This document shows positions 31,773-45,127 of a DNA stretch of 64,000 nucleotides, one piece after another (within the stretch, counting starts at the first letter, position 1; every line of letters starts with the position of its first letter). The notes under the pieces are model-generated. The model worked only from the letters and a program-made list of their open reading frames with translations. It did no database searches and was not told the DNA's origin. This DNA comes from Microbacterium sp. SORGH_AS_0888. Its GTDB lineage: Bacteria; Actinomycetota; Actinomycetes; Actinomycetales; Microbacteriaceae. A program made the position numbers and the translations under genes. Location of the stretch: positions 2,976,001 to 3,040,000 of the forward strand of contig NZ_JAUTAZ010000001.1 in the NCBI RefSeq assembly GCF_030818905.1, read 5' to 3'.

Positions 31773-33377
31773 GTGAGCGACCTCGCCGACGACACCGACA
31801 CCGACACCGACACCGAGCCCGCCGACGCCAGCGATGCCACGCGGGCGCAGGATCTCAGCTCTCCCACCGGGCTCGAGTCCGCGCTGCGGGCCCGCCCGCG
31901 CGAGGACGGTGAGCCGCCGCGGGCGCTCGTGCTGGGCGCGACGGGCTACATCGGCGGACGCCTCACGCCGCGGCTCGTCCACGCCGGCTACCGCGTGCGG
32001 GTGCTCGCTCGCGATGCGGCGCGCGTGACGGGCCTTCCCTGGGGCGACCAGGTCGAGATCGTCGAAGGCTCCGCGGACGATGCGGATGCGGTGGGCCTCG
32101 CGATGCGCGACGTCGACGTGGTGTTCCACCTCATCCACTCGATGGGCGCGGGCGCCGGCTTCGAGGAGACCGACCTGCGCGTGGCGCGCACCGTCGCCGA
32201 GGGGGCGGCGGCCGCATCCGTGTCCCGGATCGTGTACCTCGGCGGGCTTCACCCCGAGCACGTGACGCTGTCGCCGCATCTGCGCTCGCGCGTCGAGGTC
32301 GGCGAGGTGTTCCTGCGCTCGGGCGTGCCGACCCTCGTGCTGCAGGCGGGCGTCGTCATCGGATCCGGCTCGGCCTCGTTCGAGATGGTGCGTCACCTGA
32401 CCGAGGTGCTGCCGTACATGCCGGCGCCGCGGTGGGTGCGCAACCGCATCCAGCCGATCGCCGTCCGCGACGTGCTCTGGTACCTCATGGGGGCCGCCCG
32501 CGTCGCGCCCGAGGTGAATCGTGCGGTCGACATCGGCGGCCCCGACGTTCTCCGCTACGGCCAGATGATGAACGGCTATGCCCTCGAGGCGGGGCTGCGG
32601 CAGCGCGCGATCGCGGCGCTTCCCGTCCTGACGCCCCGGCTGGCGTCGCTGTGGGTGGGGCTCGTGACGCCGGTCCCGGTGCCGATCGCGCGCCCGCTCA
32701 TCGCCTCACTCGAGAACGAGTGCATCGTCAAGGACCGCTCCGTGGACGCGTTGATCCCGCCGCCGGCGACGGGCCTGACCCCGTACCGCCGCGCCGTCAG
32801 CCTCGCGCTCGGTCGCGTCGAGGCCGACGATGTGGAGACCAGCTGGCAGGATGCCGAGGTCGGCGGTGCGCCCTCGGACCCGCTGCCGAGCGACCCGGAC
32901 TGGGCCGGGCGCACCGTGTTCACCGATGTGCGGACGGCGCGCACGACCGCGTCGCCGGAACGACTGTGGGCGGTCATCGAGGGCATCGGAGGACGTAACG
33001 GCTGGTACTCCTCTCCCGTGCTGTGGGCGCTGCGCGGGTGGATGGACCGCGTGGCCGGGGGAGTGGGGCTCGCCCGTGGCCGGCGCCGTCGTTCGCGCGT
33101 GGCGGTGGGAGACGTGATCGACTTCTGGCGGGTGGAGCGCGTCGAGCCGGGGCATCTGCTGCGCCTGCGTGCGGAGATGAAGGTGCCCGGCCTGGCCTGG
33201 CTCGATCTGGTCTGCGAACCCGCACCGGCGGGGGAGACCGGAGCCTGCTACCGGCAACGCGCCGTGTTCTTCCCGAGCGGGTTGGCGGGGCGGCTGTACT
33301 GGCTCGGCGTGCTGCCGTTCCACGGCTTCATCTTCCGCGGGATGGCCAACCGGATCACGGCGGCCGCCGAGGCGTGA
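31773..33377 (+). CDS. NAD(P)-binding SDR-like protein fused to DUF2867
   Basis: 534 residues. After a disordered acidic start containing a (Asp-Thr)4 run, an atypical short-chain-dehydrogenase Rossmann fold begins at LGATGYIGGRL (about residues 55-65) and continues through FHLIHSMG and RIVYLGGLHP. The C-terminal half (about 360-534) is a DUF2867-type domain with GRNGWYSSPVLWALRGWMD and FFPSGLAGRLYWLGVLPFHG. This fusion is common in actinobacteria; a role in quinone or ubiquinone-like chemistry has been suggested for relatives, but the reaction is unknown. GTG 31773 is preferred over upstream starts because of the -10 hexamer 6 nt before it. It reads into the rrn promoter region. Confidence 0.82.
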   Translation: MSDLADDTDTDTDTEPADASDATRAQDLSSPTGLESALRARPREDGEPPRALVLGATGYIGGRLTPRLVHAGYRVRVLARDAARVTGLPWGDQVEIVEGSADDADAVGLAMRDVDVVFHLIHSMGAGAGFEETDLRVARTVAEGAAAASVSRIVYLGGLHPEHVTLSPHLRSRVEVGEVFLRSGVPTLVLQAGVVIGSGSASFEMVRHLTEVLPYMPAPRWVRNRIQPIAVRDVLWYLMGAARVAPEVNRAVDIGGPDVLRYGQMMNGYALEAGLRQRAIAALPVLTPRLASLWVGLVTPVPVPIARPLIASLENECIVKDRSVDALIPPPATGLTPYRRAVSLALGRVEADDVETSWQDAEVGGAPSDPLPSDPDWAGRTVFTDVRTARTTASPERLWAVIEGIGGRNGWYSSPVLWALRGWMDRVAGGVGLARGRRRRSRVAVGDVIDFWRVERVEPGHLLRLRAEMKVPGLAWLDLVCEPAPAGETGACYRQRAVFFPSGLAGRLYWLGVLPFHGFIFRGMANRITAAAEA

Positions 33378-33406
33378 GCGCGACACGCCCGGGATGCGGG
33401 TGCGAT

Positions 33407-33655
33407 TTGCTGGATGGGTGGGGTCGGCGTAGGTTATTACTTGTTAGCCCCACAGGGAAGAGCGAGAAGGCCGAGAGCCTGCGCCCCCTCAAGCGGAGAA
33501 CGAATCCCCCTTTACCTTCGAAGATCTGGTTGCGGTTTTCCGCTTCTTGTGTCTAAGATTGGGGGTCCGGTTTCATCCGGGTCAGATCTGGGACCACTGC
33601 GTCGGTTATCCGAGGCGAAGCGCCGTTTTGACTCGCTGATGGGGTCGGATAAGGT
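33407..33655 (+). promoter_or_regulatory. Three tandem promoters of the rRNA operon
   Basis: P1: TTGCTG (33407-33412), 17 nt, TAGGTT (33430-33435). P2: TTGCGG (33530-33535), 18 nt, TAAGAT (33554-33559). P3: TTGACT (33628-33633), 16 nt, TAAGGT (33650-33655). The 530-bp gap upstream of 16S contains no credible gene. A leader element CCTTGAGAACTCAACAGCGTGC-like (33709-33730) and the processing arm GTCAAATG (33736-33743) follow. Confidence 0.6.
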
Positions 33656-33908
33656 AGTGAGGTTGCCCAGCGGTGATGGTCGTGAGACTTGATGGTTGGA
33701 GCGTCCGTTCCTTGAGAACTCAACAGCGTGCACTTGTCAAATGCCAATTTTACCTCGTCCTGGCCTTTTTGGTTGGGTTGAGATTCCTTTGGATCAAAGT
33801 CCTCCTTCTTTGTGGGGGAGGCGTTTGGATCGTCAGTTTTGATGGTTCAGCTTTGGTCAGATTGAACTCGCTGCATTGTCGTTTTCCCGATGGTGTGGCT
33901 TTTTTCTT

Positions 33909-38910
<5,002 letters not shown>

Positions 38911-38939
38911 ACACCGTTCTAGGTGCCCGCGTCCACTGA

Positions 38940-38968
38940 GTGGTTCTCGATGTACGGTCGAGAACCAC
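38940..38968 (+). other. Hairpin in the 23S-5S spacer
   Basis: GTGGTTCTCGA (38940-38950) and TCGAGAACCAC (38958-38968) form a perfect 11-bp stem with a 7-nt loop, a probable processing signal between 23S and 5S. Confidence 0.7.
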
Positions 38969-39016
38969 ACGACAAACGACTTTTGTTGTGTGTTTTTGGT
39001 TGAAACATCAATAGTG

Positions 39017-39133
39017 TTTCGGCGGCCATAGCGAGAGGGAAACGCCCGGTCCCATTCCGAACCCGGAAGCTAAGCCTCTCAGCGCCGATGGTACTGCAGG
39101 GGGGACCCTGTGGGAGAGTAGGACACCGCCGGA
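39017..39133 (+). rRNA. rrf: 5S ribosomal RNA
   Basis: About 117 nt. Helix I pairs TTCGGCGG (39018-39025) with CCGCCGGA (39126-39133). Internal 5S signatures such as CCATTCCGAACCCGGAAG and GGGAGAGTAGG are present. Confidence 0.96.
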
Positions 39134-39142
39134 CTTCTTTCA

Positions 39143-39175
39143 GGAAATGGCCACCCAACGCAGGGTGGCCATTCC
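39143..39175 (+). terminator. rRNA operon terminator
   Basis: AATGGCCACCC (39146-39156) pairs with GGGTGGCCATT (39163-39173); flanking GGA/TCC can extend the stem. It lies 9 bp after 5S. Confidence 0.75.
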
Positions 39176-39278
39176 CCGTTAACAGAGCTTTTGCGTCACC
39201 GAGCGTGACGTCGACGCGCTTCGAAGTGCGGACGCGCTCCGCACCTTCCGCGGCCGGAGAGTGCGGTCGGTCCGCTGC

Positions 39279-39551
39279 TCAGTTGCCATCGATCTTGCTG
39301 ATCGGGTCGGAATCATGTCCAGCCGTGGCGCAGTACAGCTTTGCGGACTGCTGCGTGAGCAGGATCTTGCCGTTGCTCGGGTTGTTCTCTCCTTTCGCGG
39401 CGTAATAGCTCTTGATGGCCGACTTCTGATCATTTGAGCTCATCTTCTTATAGTCGCCGCAGGTGACGTCCTTCGATCCTCCGCAACCGCTCAACAGCAG
39501 GGCGGCGGAGAGGAGGATGACGATCGGCGCGGAGACCTTCCTTATGAACAC
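39279..39551 (-). CDS. Small secreted lipoprotein
   Basis: 90 residues. A signal peptide ends in the lipobox LLSGC (Cys near residue 23), followed by GGSKDVTCGDYKKMSSNDQKS and a second Cys near residue 74 that could pair with the one in TCGDY. The CGDY...K pattern and small size resemble secreted HdeA-like or low-molecular-weight lipoproteins of actinobacteria, but I cannot assign a function. Base composition is lower in GC than its neighbours, with several Lys and Ser codons rare elsewhere in the window, hinting at foreign origin or relaxed constraint. It is transcribed toward the rrn terminator. Confidence 0.7.
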   Translation of the reverse strand: MFIRKVSAPIVILLSAALLLSGCGGSKDVTCGDYKKMSSNDQKSAIKSYYAAKGENNPSNGKILLTQQSAKLYCATAGHDSDPISKIDGN

Positions 39552-39802
39552 AGCGACTCCATGGGTGAGGGTGAACTGCCGCGCGAGCCGGCGGCATTCG
39601 CGACAGTAACAACGACGTGTCGGCGAGATCGGCGACTTCTGCCCGATCCGGAAAACCCGGAAACATCGATCGGGCAGGACGTCGATCCCGGATGTTCCGG
39701 CGCGTGCCTCGCGTCGGATGCGGCGAGCGTCTCCCTCCGGTCCACCGGCTCGAGCGCCGGCGGAGCGTCATGCGCGAGCGGTGTGGGTGCGCGTTCGCGC
39801 GA

Positions 39803-39814
39803 TAGGGTTGCTCG
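39803..39814 (+). promoter_or_regulatory. -10 TAGGGT before a leaderless GTG
   Basis: TAGGGT (39803-39808) lies 6 nt before GTG 39815 of the mog/moaB gene. Confidence 0.4.
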
Positions 39815-40294
39815 GTGCCCGCTATCGCCCGTGTCATCACCGTGTCCGACCGCTCCGCGGCCGGACAGCGAGAGGACACGAGCGGCCCCGTCGCGGTCGC
39901 GGCGCTTCGTGAGGCGGGATTCGACTGCGCGGATCCGGTGATCGTGCCGGACGGTGCGAGCTCGGTCGAGCGCGCGATCCGGACCGCTATGGCCGACGGC
40001 ATACGCCTGATCGTGACGTCCGGCGGCACGGGACTCTCGCCCCGTGACGAGACGCCCGAGGGCACGGGCCGGGTGCTCGATCGTGAGATACCCGGGATCG
40101 CCGAGGAGCTGCGCCGAGTCGGCCTCGCCGACACGGCGGCGTCGATGCTTTCGCGCGGCCGTGCGGGCATCGCCGGGGACGCGCTCGTGGTCAACCTTCC
40201 CGGCTCTCCGCGCGCGGTGGCCTCCGGGATGCCGGTCGTCCTGTCCGTCGCCGCCCACGTGCTGGGCCAGGTCGAGGGAGCCGATCACCGATGA
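39815..40294 (+). CDS. Molybdopterin adenylyltransferase-like protein (MogA/MoaB family)
   Basis: 159 residues with the MoCF fold: VITVSDRSAAGQREDTSGP at the N-terminus, then the nucleotide/molybdopterin site TSGGTGLSPRDETPEG (about residues 68-83) and VNLPGSPRAV (about 129-138). These proteins adenylate molybdopterin so that MoeA can insert molybdate. Mog and MoaB cannot be told apart by motif alone. GTG 39815 is leaderless. It overlaps moaE by 4 nt (ATGA), so both are co-translated. Confidence 0.92.
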   Translation: MPAIARVITVSDRSAAGQREDTSGPVAVAALREAGFDCADPVIVPDGASSVERAIRTAMADGIRLIVTSGGTGLSPRDETPEGTGRVLDREIPGIAEELRRVGLADTAASMLSRGRAGIAGDALVVNLPGSPRAVASGMPVVLSVAAHVLGQVEGADHR

Positions 40295-40716
40295 CCGTGA
40301 CGATCGCGCGGATCTCGGAGTCCGCGCTCGACCTCGACGCCCACCTCCTCGCCGTGGAGGAGCCATGGGTGGGAGCGGTGACGAGCTTCGCCGGCCGCGT
40401 ACGCGTGGAGGACCCCGATGCGCAGACCCCGGTCGTGGCGTTGGAGTACTCGGCGCACCCGGACGCCGAAGCCGCTCTCCGGCGCATCGCGGCGGACGCG
40501 ATCGGAGATCGTCGGGCACTCGTGGCCGTGAGCCATCGTGTCGGCCGGCTCGTCGTCGGCGACCTCGCGGTCGTCATCGCCGTGGCCTCGGCGCACCGTG
40601 ACGATGCGTTCGTCGTCTGCCGCACCGTGATCGAGCAGATCAAGCGCGAGCTGCCGGTATGGAAGAAGCAGTGGACCGCCGACGGCGAGTCGCTGTGGAA
40701 GGGGATCGGCGGCTGA
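40291..40716 (+). CDS. moaE: Molybdopterin synthase catalytic subunit MoaE
   Basis: 141 residues. Family segments are AVTSFAGRVR (about residues 28-37), LEYSAHPDAEAAL, SHRVGRLVVGD, ASAHRDDAFVVCR and the catalytic-lysine region IKRELPVWKKQ. It transfers sulfur from thiocarboxylated MoaD to precursor Z. It is coupled to the upstream mog/moaB gene, and its stop codon faces the moaD stop with a 5-bp gap, so the two synthase subunits converge from opposite strands. Confidence 0.95.
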   Translation: MTVTIARISESALDLDAHLLAVEEPWVGAVTSFAGRVRVEDPDAQTPVVALEYSAHPDAEAALRRIAADAIGDRRALVAVSHRVGRLVVGDLAVVIAVASAHRDDAFVVCRTVIEQIKRELPVWKKQWTADGESLWKGIGG

Positions 40717-40721
40717 CCGGC

Positions 40722-40955
40722 CTATCCGCCTGCGAACGGTGGGAGCACGTCGACGACGGTCGTCGGCGAGAGAGGCGCGTCGTCGTCCGATCGTGAGCCG
40801 TCGACCAGCACGGCGCAGCGGGGGAGGATGCCGCCGAGCCCCGACCGTTCCGTGGCGAGAGCCGCCCGCAGCTCGCCGAGGGTCTGCTCGCTCCGTTCCT
40901 CAGAGGCGAGGCCTGCCATCTCCTCCGCCGCGGCGAAGTACCGCACCCGGGCCAT
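40722..40955 (-). CDS. moaD: Molybdopterin synthase sulfur carrier MoaD
   Basis: 77 residues, a ubiquitin-like protein (MARVRYFAAAEEMAG start) ending in the essential Gly-Gly. MoeB adenylates the terminal glycine and a sulfurtransferase then makes the thiocarboxylate used by MoaE. The ATG overlaps the stop of the upstream DUF6457 gene (TGATG), and it is the last gene of the moeB-moeA-moaC-mobA-DUF6457-moaD string. Its small size and intact C-terminus make the call reliable. Confidence 0.93.
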   Translation of the reverse strand: MARVRYFAAAEEMAGLASEERSEQTLGELRAALATERSGLGGILPRCAVLVDGSRSDDDAPLSPTTVVDVLPPFAGG

Positions 40956-41215
40956 CAGGCTTCCCACTCCGCCGCCAGCGCGGAGATGGCCGCGACGGTC
41001 TCGCGCACCTGCTCCGGGGCGCCGCCCGCACGGCCGGCCGCGAGACCGGCGGCGAAGGCGCTGAAAGGCGCCGCGGGACGCGCGACGCCGCGGGCGACGT
41101 CGGCTGCCAGGTCGAGGATCAGCGCGATCGGCAGATCCTCCTCGCCGAGGCCGAGCCGGTCGCGCAGTGCGGCGGCCCAGGCGTCAAGCGCCTCGGGGGG
41201 CAGGTGCGTGCTCAT
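40955..41215 (-). CDS. Small DUF6457-like protein within the molybdenum-cofactor operon
   Basis: 86 residues, all helical in appearance (LDAWAAALRDRLGLGEEDL, ALILDLAADVARGVARPAAPFSAFAAGLAAG). The pattern LDLAADVAxxVxRPAAPxxxFxxG is what I associate with DUF6457, repeatedly found next to mobA in actinobacteria. Its start overlaps the mobA stop (ATGA) and its stop overlaps the moaD start, which strongly suggests a role in cofactor synthesis, perhaps as a MobA partner. The biochemical role is unknown. Confidence 0.85.
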   Translation of the reverse strand: MSTHLPPEALDAWAAALRDRLGLGEEDLPIALILDLAADVARGVARPAAPFSAFAAGLAAGRAGGAPEQVRETVAAISALAAEWEA

Positions 41216-41799
41216 GTGTTCTCCTTCTCGCGAGCTCGTTCGAGATCCTCCCACGTGTCCACGTCGGCGACCACGTCGTCGTCCACGCGCACGACCGCGA
41301 CCGCCAGGTCGTCGATCAGCGCTCGGACCGGGAGGTCGCGGCCCGCATCTGCGACGGATGCCGTTGCGCGGCGCAGGGCCGCGGTGCGGTACGCGCCGGT
41401 GAGCCACTGAGGTCGCGAGCCCGCGTCGCCCAGACACATCCCGTCCGTGACCTCGGGGAGCAGCGCGATGTCGGTCGCCAGGCGCCGCACGGCGGCGTCG
41501 GGGTTCACGAGGTCGCACGCCAGCACGAGCGTCCAGTCGGAGTCGGCCGGGACGTGCGCCATGGCGGCGACGATCGCGGCCGCGGGCCCCGTGAACGGGG
41601 GGTCCTCGCGTACCCAGGTGACGGGCAGCGCGGGCCCCGCCTCGGGACCTGCCACGATGACGGCGGTCGCGCCCGCCTCCTCGACCGCCGACACCGCACG
41701 TTGCAGCAGCGAGCGGCCGCCGACCTCGAGCTGCGGCTTGGACGCGCCGCCCAGGCGGCTCGCGCGACCGCCGGCGAGGAGGATCGCGGTGAGGATCAT
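41212..41799 (-). CDS. mobA: Molybdenum cofactor nucleotidyltransferase MobA-like
   Basis: 195 residues. The N-terminal nucleotide site is LLAGGRASRLGGASKPQLEVGG (key residues GGxxxRxGG and K), followed by DPPFTGPAAAI and the metal-binding ACDLVNPD (about residue 94). It would attach GMP (or CMP) to the molybdenum cofactor to make the dinucleotide form used by FdhF/DMSO-reductase-type enzymes, which fits the YdeP-like enzyme at 29.3 kb. It overlaps the DUF6457 gene by 4 nt and follows moaC closely. Confidence 0.9.
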   Translation of the reverse strand: MILTAILLAGGRASRLGGASKPQLEVGGRSLLQRAVSAVEEAGATAVIVAGPEAGPALPVTWVREDPPFTGPAAAIVAAMAHVPADSDWTLVLACDLVNPDAAVRRLATDIALLPEVTDGMCLGDAGSRPQWLTGAYRTAALRRATASVADAGRDLPVRALIDDLAVAVVRVDDDVVADVDTWEDLERAREKENT

Positions 41800-41807
41800 G
41801 GCGTGCC

Positions 41808-42284
41808 TCAGGACTCGTCGGGCCGGGTCCAGTCGCCGCTCTTCCCGCCGGTCTTGCGGACGAGGCGGACCCTCTCGATCTCCGTGCCCTTGTCCATGCC
41901 CTTCACCATGTCGACGACGGCGAGCCCCGCGACCGCGACGGCCGTGAGCGCCTCCATCTCGACCCCGGTGCGGTCGGCCGTGCGCACGGTCGCCTCGATC
42001 TCGACCCCGTCGTCGGTGACCTCGAGGTCGACGACGGCGCCGTGGACGCCGATGACGTGTGCGAGGGGGAGGAGATCGGGCACGCGTTTGGCCGCCTGGA
42101 TGCCGCTGATGCGGGCGACGGCGAGCACGTCGCCCTTGGGCGCCGTTCCCTCGCGCAGGGCCGCGATCACGGCGGGCGCGCAGCGCACGAAGCCCGCGGC
42201 GGTCGCCGACCGCACGGTGGGCTGCTTCTCGGTCACGTCGACCATGCGGGCGTGGCCGGCGGCATCCAGGTGGGTGAAGCTCAT
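41808..42284 (-). CDS. moaC: Cyclic pyranopterin monophosphate synthase MoaC
   Basis: 158 residues, starting [17 protein letters not shown]. The active-site segments [17 protein letters not shown] (about residues 72-88; the usual CHPL is AHVI here) and [23 protein letters not shown] (about 111-133; key residues [14 protein letters not shown]) are clear. It converts the MoaA product to cyclic pyranopterin monophosphate. It ends 8 bp before mobA and starts 22 bp after moeA. The histidine motif deserves a check, because most homologues have LCHP. Confidence 0.93.
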   Translation of the reverse strand: MSFTHLDAAGHARMVDVTEKQPTVRSATAAGFVRCAPAVIAALREGTAPKGDVLAVARISGIQAAKRVPDLLPLAHVIGVHGAVVDLEVTDDGVEIEATVRTADRTGVEMEALTAVAVAGLAVVDMVKGMDKGTEIERVRLVRKTGGKSGDWTRPDES

Positions 42285-42306
42285 GTGTGTGTCCTTCGTG
42301 GCGGGG

Positions 42307-43542
42307 TCAATCGAGGAGCATGACGTCGACGAGATCGCCGGCGGAGACGGCGGTGACCTCGGCGGGCACGATCGCGTACGCCTCCGCACCGCCGAGCCGG
42401 CCGGCGAGGTGCGAGCCGCCGGAGGACGCCGGGACCGCCTTCCACGCGGCGGGGTCCGTCCGGTCGATCACGATGGGGAGGTACTGGCGACGGCCGGGCG
42501 GCGTGCGCCACCCGGCCCCTGCGGGAAGGCGCAGTCGCCGGCGGCGGAGCTCCGTCGCCCCCTGCATCGCCAGCAGGGCGGGGCGCACGAACACCTCGAA
42601 CGACACCGCTGAGCTGACGGGGTTGCCCGGCAGTCCGAACAGGAGCGTGCGGCCCGCGACCCCGAAGCCCTGCGGCTTGCCGGGCTGCATCGCGACGCCG
42701 CCGAAGCGCATCTGCGACACCGTGGTGCGCACGACCTCGTAGGCGCCGGCGCTCACGCCGCCGCTGAAGACGACCGCGTCGGCGGCGTCCTCGCCCGTCG
42801 TGACCTCGGCGAGCAGCGAGGCGAGGGCACTGCCCTCGTCGTCGACGCTCTCCCGGCGCACGACGAAGGCGCCGGCCTCGGCCGCGAGGGCCGCGAGCAT
42901 CGTGCCGTTCGACTCCGGGATCTGACCGCGTCGCAGCGGCTCGCCGAGCGGCACGAGCTCGCTGCCGGTCGCGACCACGACGACACGCGGGCGCTGCGAG
43001 ACCGTCAGACGGGCGACCCCGGCCGCCGCGAGCGCCCCCAGCTGCAGCGGGCCGAGCCGCACCCCCGCTGCCAGCACGGCGTCGCCGCGGCGCGTGTCCT
43101 CGCCGCGGCGACGCCGGTGAGCACCGACGACCGGCGCGGCCGTGACGGCGATCTCGCCGAGCGAGTCGGCCAGTCCGCCGAGCGTGTCCTCGAAGGGGAC
43201 GATCGCGTCCGCCATGGCCGGCATCGGCGCGCCCGTCATGATGCGGATGGCCTGGCCGGGGGACAGGGGCGGGTCCTCCGCCGTGCCGGCGGGGAGGTCC
43301 CCCGCGACCGTCAGCCGCACGGGGGCGGCGAGGGTCGCACCGGCGACATCGGCGGCCCGGACGGCGAAGCCGTCCATGGCGGAGTTGTCGAAGGGCGGCA
43401 GGTCGATCGCGGCGTGCGCGGGTTCCACGAGCACGCGCCCCCGCGCGTCCGCCGTGTCGACCGTCTCGGCGGGCAGCGGTCGCACCGCATCGAGGACGTG
43501 CGCGAGATGGTCCTCCACCGTCGCCAGCGGGCTCATGCCCAT
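42307..43542 (-). CDS. moeA: Molybdopterin molybdenumtransferase MoeA
   Basis: 411 residues with all MoeA regions: [14 protein letters not shown] (about residues 50-63), [20 protein letters not shown] (about 105-124), the MPT-binding [13 protein letters not shown] (about 255-267) and [10 protein letters not shown] (about 303-312). It inserts molybdate into adenylated molybdopterin. Its ATG (43540-43542) with GGAGGG 8 nt upstream overlaps the moeB 3' end by 10 bp; a second in-frame ATG lies two codons later. It sits in the middle of the minus-strand cofactor operon. Confidence 0.94.
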   Translation of the reverse strand: MGMSPLATVEDHLAHVLDAVRPLPAETVDTADARGRVLVEPAHAAIDLPPFDNSAMDGFAVRAADVAGATLAAPVRLTVAGDLPAGTAEDPPLSPGQAIRIMTGAPMPAMADAIVPFEDTLGGLADSLGEIAVTAAPVVGAHRRRRGEDTRRGDAVLAAGVRLGPLQLGALAAAGVARLTVSQRPRVVVVATGSELVPLGEPLRRGQIPESNGTMLAALAAEAGAFVVRRESVDDEGSALASLLAEVTTGEDAADAVVFSGGVSAGAYEVVRTTVSQMRFGGVAMQPGKPQGFGVAGRTLLFGLPGNPVSSAVSFEVFVRPALLAMQGATELRRRRLRLPAGAGWRTPPGRRQYLPIVIDRTDPAAWKAVPASSGGSHLAGRLGGAEAYAIVPAEVTAVSAGDLVDVMLLD

Positions 43543-44621
43543 GCGGAGAGCCCTCCGGCCAGCACGCGCGCCTCGACCCCGCGCTCGCGCAGGGCCTGCG
43601 CCGCGGTGAGCGCCCGCATCCCCTTCGCGCAGATCACCACGACGGGACGGGACGCCTCGATCTGGTCCGGGTCTCGGAGGAGCTCCGCGAGCGGGACGAG
43701 CATCGACCCCTCGACCGTGCCCGTCGCCGTCTCCCACGGCTCGCGCACGTCGAGCAGCATCGCGCCCTCCGCGGACTGGGCCGCGAGCATCTCCTCGGCG
43801 GTGACGAGGGGGATGCCGGGGCGCTCGGACGGAACGGCGGCGGTGGCTGTGGCGGGACGCAGCGGCACCTCGGTGTGGCGGGCGCGGAGCGCGTCGATGA
43901 GCAGCACGCGGCCGAGCAGCGGCTCGCCGACGCCGGTCAGGAGCTTGATCGCCTCGGTCGCCATGATCGAGCCGACCTGCAGGGTCAGGGCGCCGAGGAC
44001 GCCCACCTCGGCGCAGCTCGGCGCCTCGCCCGCCGCCTCCGGCGGATGGAGGTCGGACAGGACGACCGGCACGTGTCCGGCGGGCGGGCGGGACCAGAAC
44101 ACCGTCACCTGCGCATGGAACTCCTGCACGACGCCCCACACGAGCGGGACGCCCAGGCGCTCGCAGGCCGCGGCGACGACGGCGCGGGTCGCGAAGGTGT
44201 CCGAGCCGTCGAGCACGAGGTCCGCCGGGGCGAGCAGCTCATCGGCGCAATCCGCGTCGATCCGGCGCCGCACGGCCTGCACGCGGGTCTCGGGGCTGAG
44301 ATCGGCGGCCACGCGCACGGCGGAGTCGGTCTTCGGCGCCCCGACGTCCGACATCCGGTGCAGGACCTGCCGCTGGAGGTTCGTGACATCGACCTCGTCG
44401 TCGTCGATCACGGTGAGGGTGCCGACCCCGGCCGCCGCCAGCGCGAGGACGGCGGGGGAGCCGAGGCCGCCCGCGCCGACGATCGCGACGTGAGCCGCGG
44501 CGAGTCGGCGTTGCGCGAGCTCGCCGAAGCCGCGCAGGGCGGCGTGGCGTAGCGTGCGCGCTCGTTCGGCGTCACTGAGGGACGCCACGGGCGCGACGAG
44601 CGGCGGCAGCGACAGGGGCAT
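43533..44621 (-). CDS. moeB: MoeB/MoeZ-type adenylyltransferase-rhodanese fusion
   Basis: 362 residues. The N-terminal ThiF/MoeB domain has VAIVGAGGLGSPAVL (about residues 44-58), VIDDDEVDVTNLQRQVLH and GSDTFATR. A C-terminal rhodanese domain (about 270-362) ends with the active-site loop VVICAKGMRA. It would adenylate the MoaD glycine and transfer sulfur, combining two steps. The zinc-binding CxxC pairs of E. coli MoeB are not apparent, as in MoeZ relatives. It is first in the operon, with a leaderless-type start: TAGCCT (44628-44633 on the minus strand) 6 nt before ATG. It is divergent from the regulator and modABC. Confidence 0.9.
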   Translation of the reverse strand: MPLSLPPLVAPVASLSDAERARTLRHAALRGFGELAQRRLAAAHVAIVGAGGLGSPAVLALAAAGVGTLTVIDDDEVDVTNLQRQVLHRMSDVGAPKTDSAVRVAADLSPETRVQAVRRRIDADCADELLAPADLVLDGSDTFATRAVVAAACERLGVPLVWGVVQEFHAQVTVFWSRPPAGHVPVVLSDLHPPEAAGEAPSCAEVGVLGALTLQVGSIMATEAIKLLTGVGEPLLGRVLLIDALRARHTEVPLRPATATAAVPSERPGIPLVTAEEMLAAQSAEGAMLLDVREPWETATGTVEGSMLVPLAELLRDPDQIEASRPVVVICAKGMRALTAAQALRERGVEARVLAGGLSAWA

Positions 44622-44672
44622 GACGACAGGCTAGCCCGCGACGGAACAGCTGCGGCCGGTCGCCCGGTCAGT

Positions 44673-44720
44673 GATCCGCAGATGCGGATCAGATGAATTC
44701 ATTCATCCGTACATGCGGAT
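44673..44720. promoter_or_regulatory. Two ATCCG-N6-CGGAT palindromes and a central GATGAAT repeat before the molybdate regulator
   Basis: ATCCG-N6-CGGAT occurs at 44674-44689 and 44705-44720 with centres 31 bp apart, about three helical turns. Between them is GATGAAT-TC-ATTCATC (44692-44707). The downstream copy overlaps the first base of the TATGCT -10 (44720-44725). The site lies between the divergent moeB and regulator/mod genes, so one regulator could control uptake and cofactor synthesis together. Inference from position. Confidence 0.6.
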
Positions 44721-44731
44721 ATGCTGGGCGG

Positions 44732-45124
44732 ATGACGAGCTATCGCATCGCTGACGCCGCCCGCCTGCTCGGCGTCAGCGATGACACGGTACGTCGCTGG
44801 ATCGATCAGGGCGTGCTGTCGACGAACGGCTCGAGTCCCGTCGAGATCCCCGGAGCCGACCTGGCAGCCCGGGCCGTCGAGCTCGCCCACGCGGCCGCGG
44901 ACCCCACGGACGTGCTCTCCAGCGCCCGCAACAGGTTCACCGGGCTCGTGACACGCGTGCAGATCGACGGCGTCATGGCCCAGGTCGACCTCCAGTCGGG
45001 TCCGCACCGCGTCGTCTCGCTCATGTCGGCCGAGGCGGTCCGCGACCTCGCGCTCGAACCCGGTTCGCTCGCCGTCGCCGTCGTGAAAGCCACCACTGTC
45101 GTCGTCGAGACCCCGAAAGGCTGA
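44732..45124 (+). CDS. Small HTH-Mop (TOBE) regulator, likely molybdate-responsive
   Basis: 130 residues. The N-terminal HTH is of the MerR/excisionase type (RIADAARLLGVSDDTVRRWIDQG, key residues ARLLGVSDDTVRRWID, about 5-24). After a short linker, a single Mop/TOBE domain (NRFTGLVTRVQIDG...VVSLMSAEAV, about 67-130) would bind molybdate. E. coli ModE has a winged HTH and two Mop domains, so this is a compact alternative. It directly precedes modA (3-bp gap) and is leaderless. It probably senses molybdate and controls modABC and perhaps the divergent cofactor genes. Confidence 0.88.
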   Translation: MTSYRIADAARLLGVSDDTVRRWIDQGVLSTNGSSPVEIPGADLAARAVELAHAAADPTDVLSSARNRFTGLVTRVQIDGVMAQVDLQSGPHRVVSLMSAEAVRDLALEPGSLAVAVVKATTVVVETPKG

Positions 45125-45127
45125 CCC

